Below are positions 63,725 to 64,000 of a DNA stretch of 64,000 nt, one piece after another. Source of the DNA: Flavobacterium profundi (lineage in GTDB: Bacteria; Bacteroidota; Bacteroidia; Flavobacteriales; Flavobacteriaceae); NCBI RefSeq assembly GCF_006491645.1, contig NZ_VDCZ01000003.1, forward strand, positions 124,001 through 188,000, given 5' to 3'. The first letter of the stretch is position 1, and each line of letters opens with the position of its first letter. The notes below the pieces were generated by a model. The model was not told the DNA's origin. It worked only from the letters and a program-made list of their open reading frames with translations, and ran no database searches. The position numbers were made by a program, and so were the translations under genes.

Positions 63725-64000
63725 ATGAACTGTAAAACTTGTGACAACCTATTAGAGGATCAGGATAAATTTTGTTCTAATTGTGGGGCAAAAATTGTTC
63801 ATGACCGATTGTCTTTTAAAGGAACTATGGAAGAATTTGTTGGCCCTTTTTTGAGCTGGGACAACAATTTCTGGAGAACTTTTATAGGTTTATTCAAACA
63901 CCCCAAAGACGTTTTAGAAGCGTATATTAATGGTGCTAGAAAAAAATACTTTCAGCCCTTTTCATATTTGATTTTATATACTACAGTTGCAGTACTTTTT
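63725..64000 (+). CDS. DUF3667-type membrane protein with N-terminal zinc ribbon (3' end cut by window)
   Basis: The first 92 residues of a gene running off the right edge. It begins with a zinc-ribbon-like pair of motifs, CKTC and CSNCG (Cys3, 6, 17, 20), then FVGPFLSWDNNFWRTFIGLF and RKKYFQPFSYLIL, the start of a membrane domain. This combination is characteristic of the DUF3667 family of Bacteroidetes. Function unknown. It may be co-transcribed with map. Confidence 0.8.
   Translation, partial: MNCKTCDNLLEDQDKFCSNCGAKIVHDRLSFKGTMEEFVGPFLSWDNNFWRTFIGLFKHPKDVLEAYINGARKKYFQPFSYLILYTTVAVLF

Overview
The window is chromosomal DNA of a Flavobacteriaceae member, most likely Flavobacterium or a close relative. 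The support is: low G+C with very A/T-rich intergenic DNA; several promoters of the Bacteroidetes type (TAnnTTTG at -7, sometimes with TTTG at -33); the gliding genes gldB and gldC; a type IX secretion (T9SS) type B sorting domain; SusC/D-free outer-membrane beta-barrels typical of the phylum; and families largely restricted to Bacteroidetes (DUF5916, DUF6702, DUF3667). There is no rRNA, phage, insertion sequence or CRISPR array. It reads as core genome with a few lineage-specific patches.

Layout. 1-1.9 kb: a two-component sensor kinase cut by the left edge. 2.0-18.2 kb (minus strand): a complete division/cell-wall (dcw) operon in the order mraZ, rsmH, ftsL-like, ftsI, murE, mraY, murD, ftsW, murG, murC, ftsQ, ftsA, ftsZ, followed by a GatB/YqeY gene. 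Genes overlap or nearly touch, a strong terminator follows ftsZ, and four GTGG boxes in exact 10-bp register (probable MraZ operator) lie before mraZ. 18.5-24.9 kb: an alpha/beta hydrolase and engB; gldC/gldB; nadE; a LuxR-type regulator whose phospho-acceptor Asp is Glu; and a DNA primase whose zinc ligands are all replaced. 25-29.5 kb: three tandem paralogues of a secreted beta-helix-like protein. 29.6-32.4 kb: an ECF sigma factor, a putative membrane anti-sigma factor and an outer-membrane protein, preceded by three near-identical ECF-type promoters. 32.4-38.1 kb: a polyprenyl synthase, a candidate structured RNA element, rlmN, an orphan carbamoyltransferase, an O-methyltransferase, a PAP2 phosphatase and a TatA-like protein. 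38.2-42.6 kb: an envelope operon with an M1 metallopeptidase, a DUF6702 protein and two carboxypeptidase-regulatory-like proteins. 42.7-43.6 kb: pepE and two identical tRNA-Gly(UCC) genes.

44-46.5 kb: two different L,D-transpeptidases, tail to tail with overlapping ends. 46.7-55.7 kb: a DUF5916 outer-membrane protein, gpmI, a phosphodiester glycosidase-like lipoprotein, a thioredoxin-fold lipoprotein with a collagen-like spacer and a CxxS site, and a 1,193-residue T9SS type B surface protein. 55.8-60.9 kb: a compact tetR-ABC-hlyD-tolC export operon whose ABC ATPase domain departs from consensus at the Q-loop, Walker B and H-loop. 61-64 kb: an RRM RNA-binding protein, an acetyl-CoA hydrolase/transferase, a methionine aminopeptidase and a truncated DUF3667 membrane protein.

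Working together: the dcw genes make lipid-linked murein precursor and build the septum, and the L,D-transpeptidases and polyprenyl synthase belong to the same envelope theme. The most interesting items are the MraZ box array, the three ECF promoters, the zinc-less primase, the degenerate ABC exporter, the triplicated beta-helix genes and the structured element near 33.5 kb. All calls were made by reading sequence and recalling families; no database search was run.
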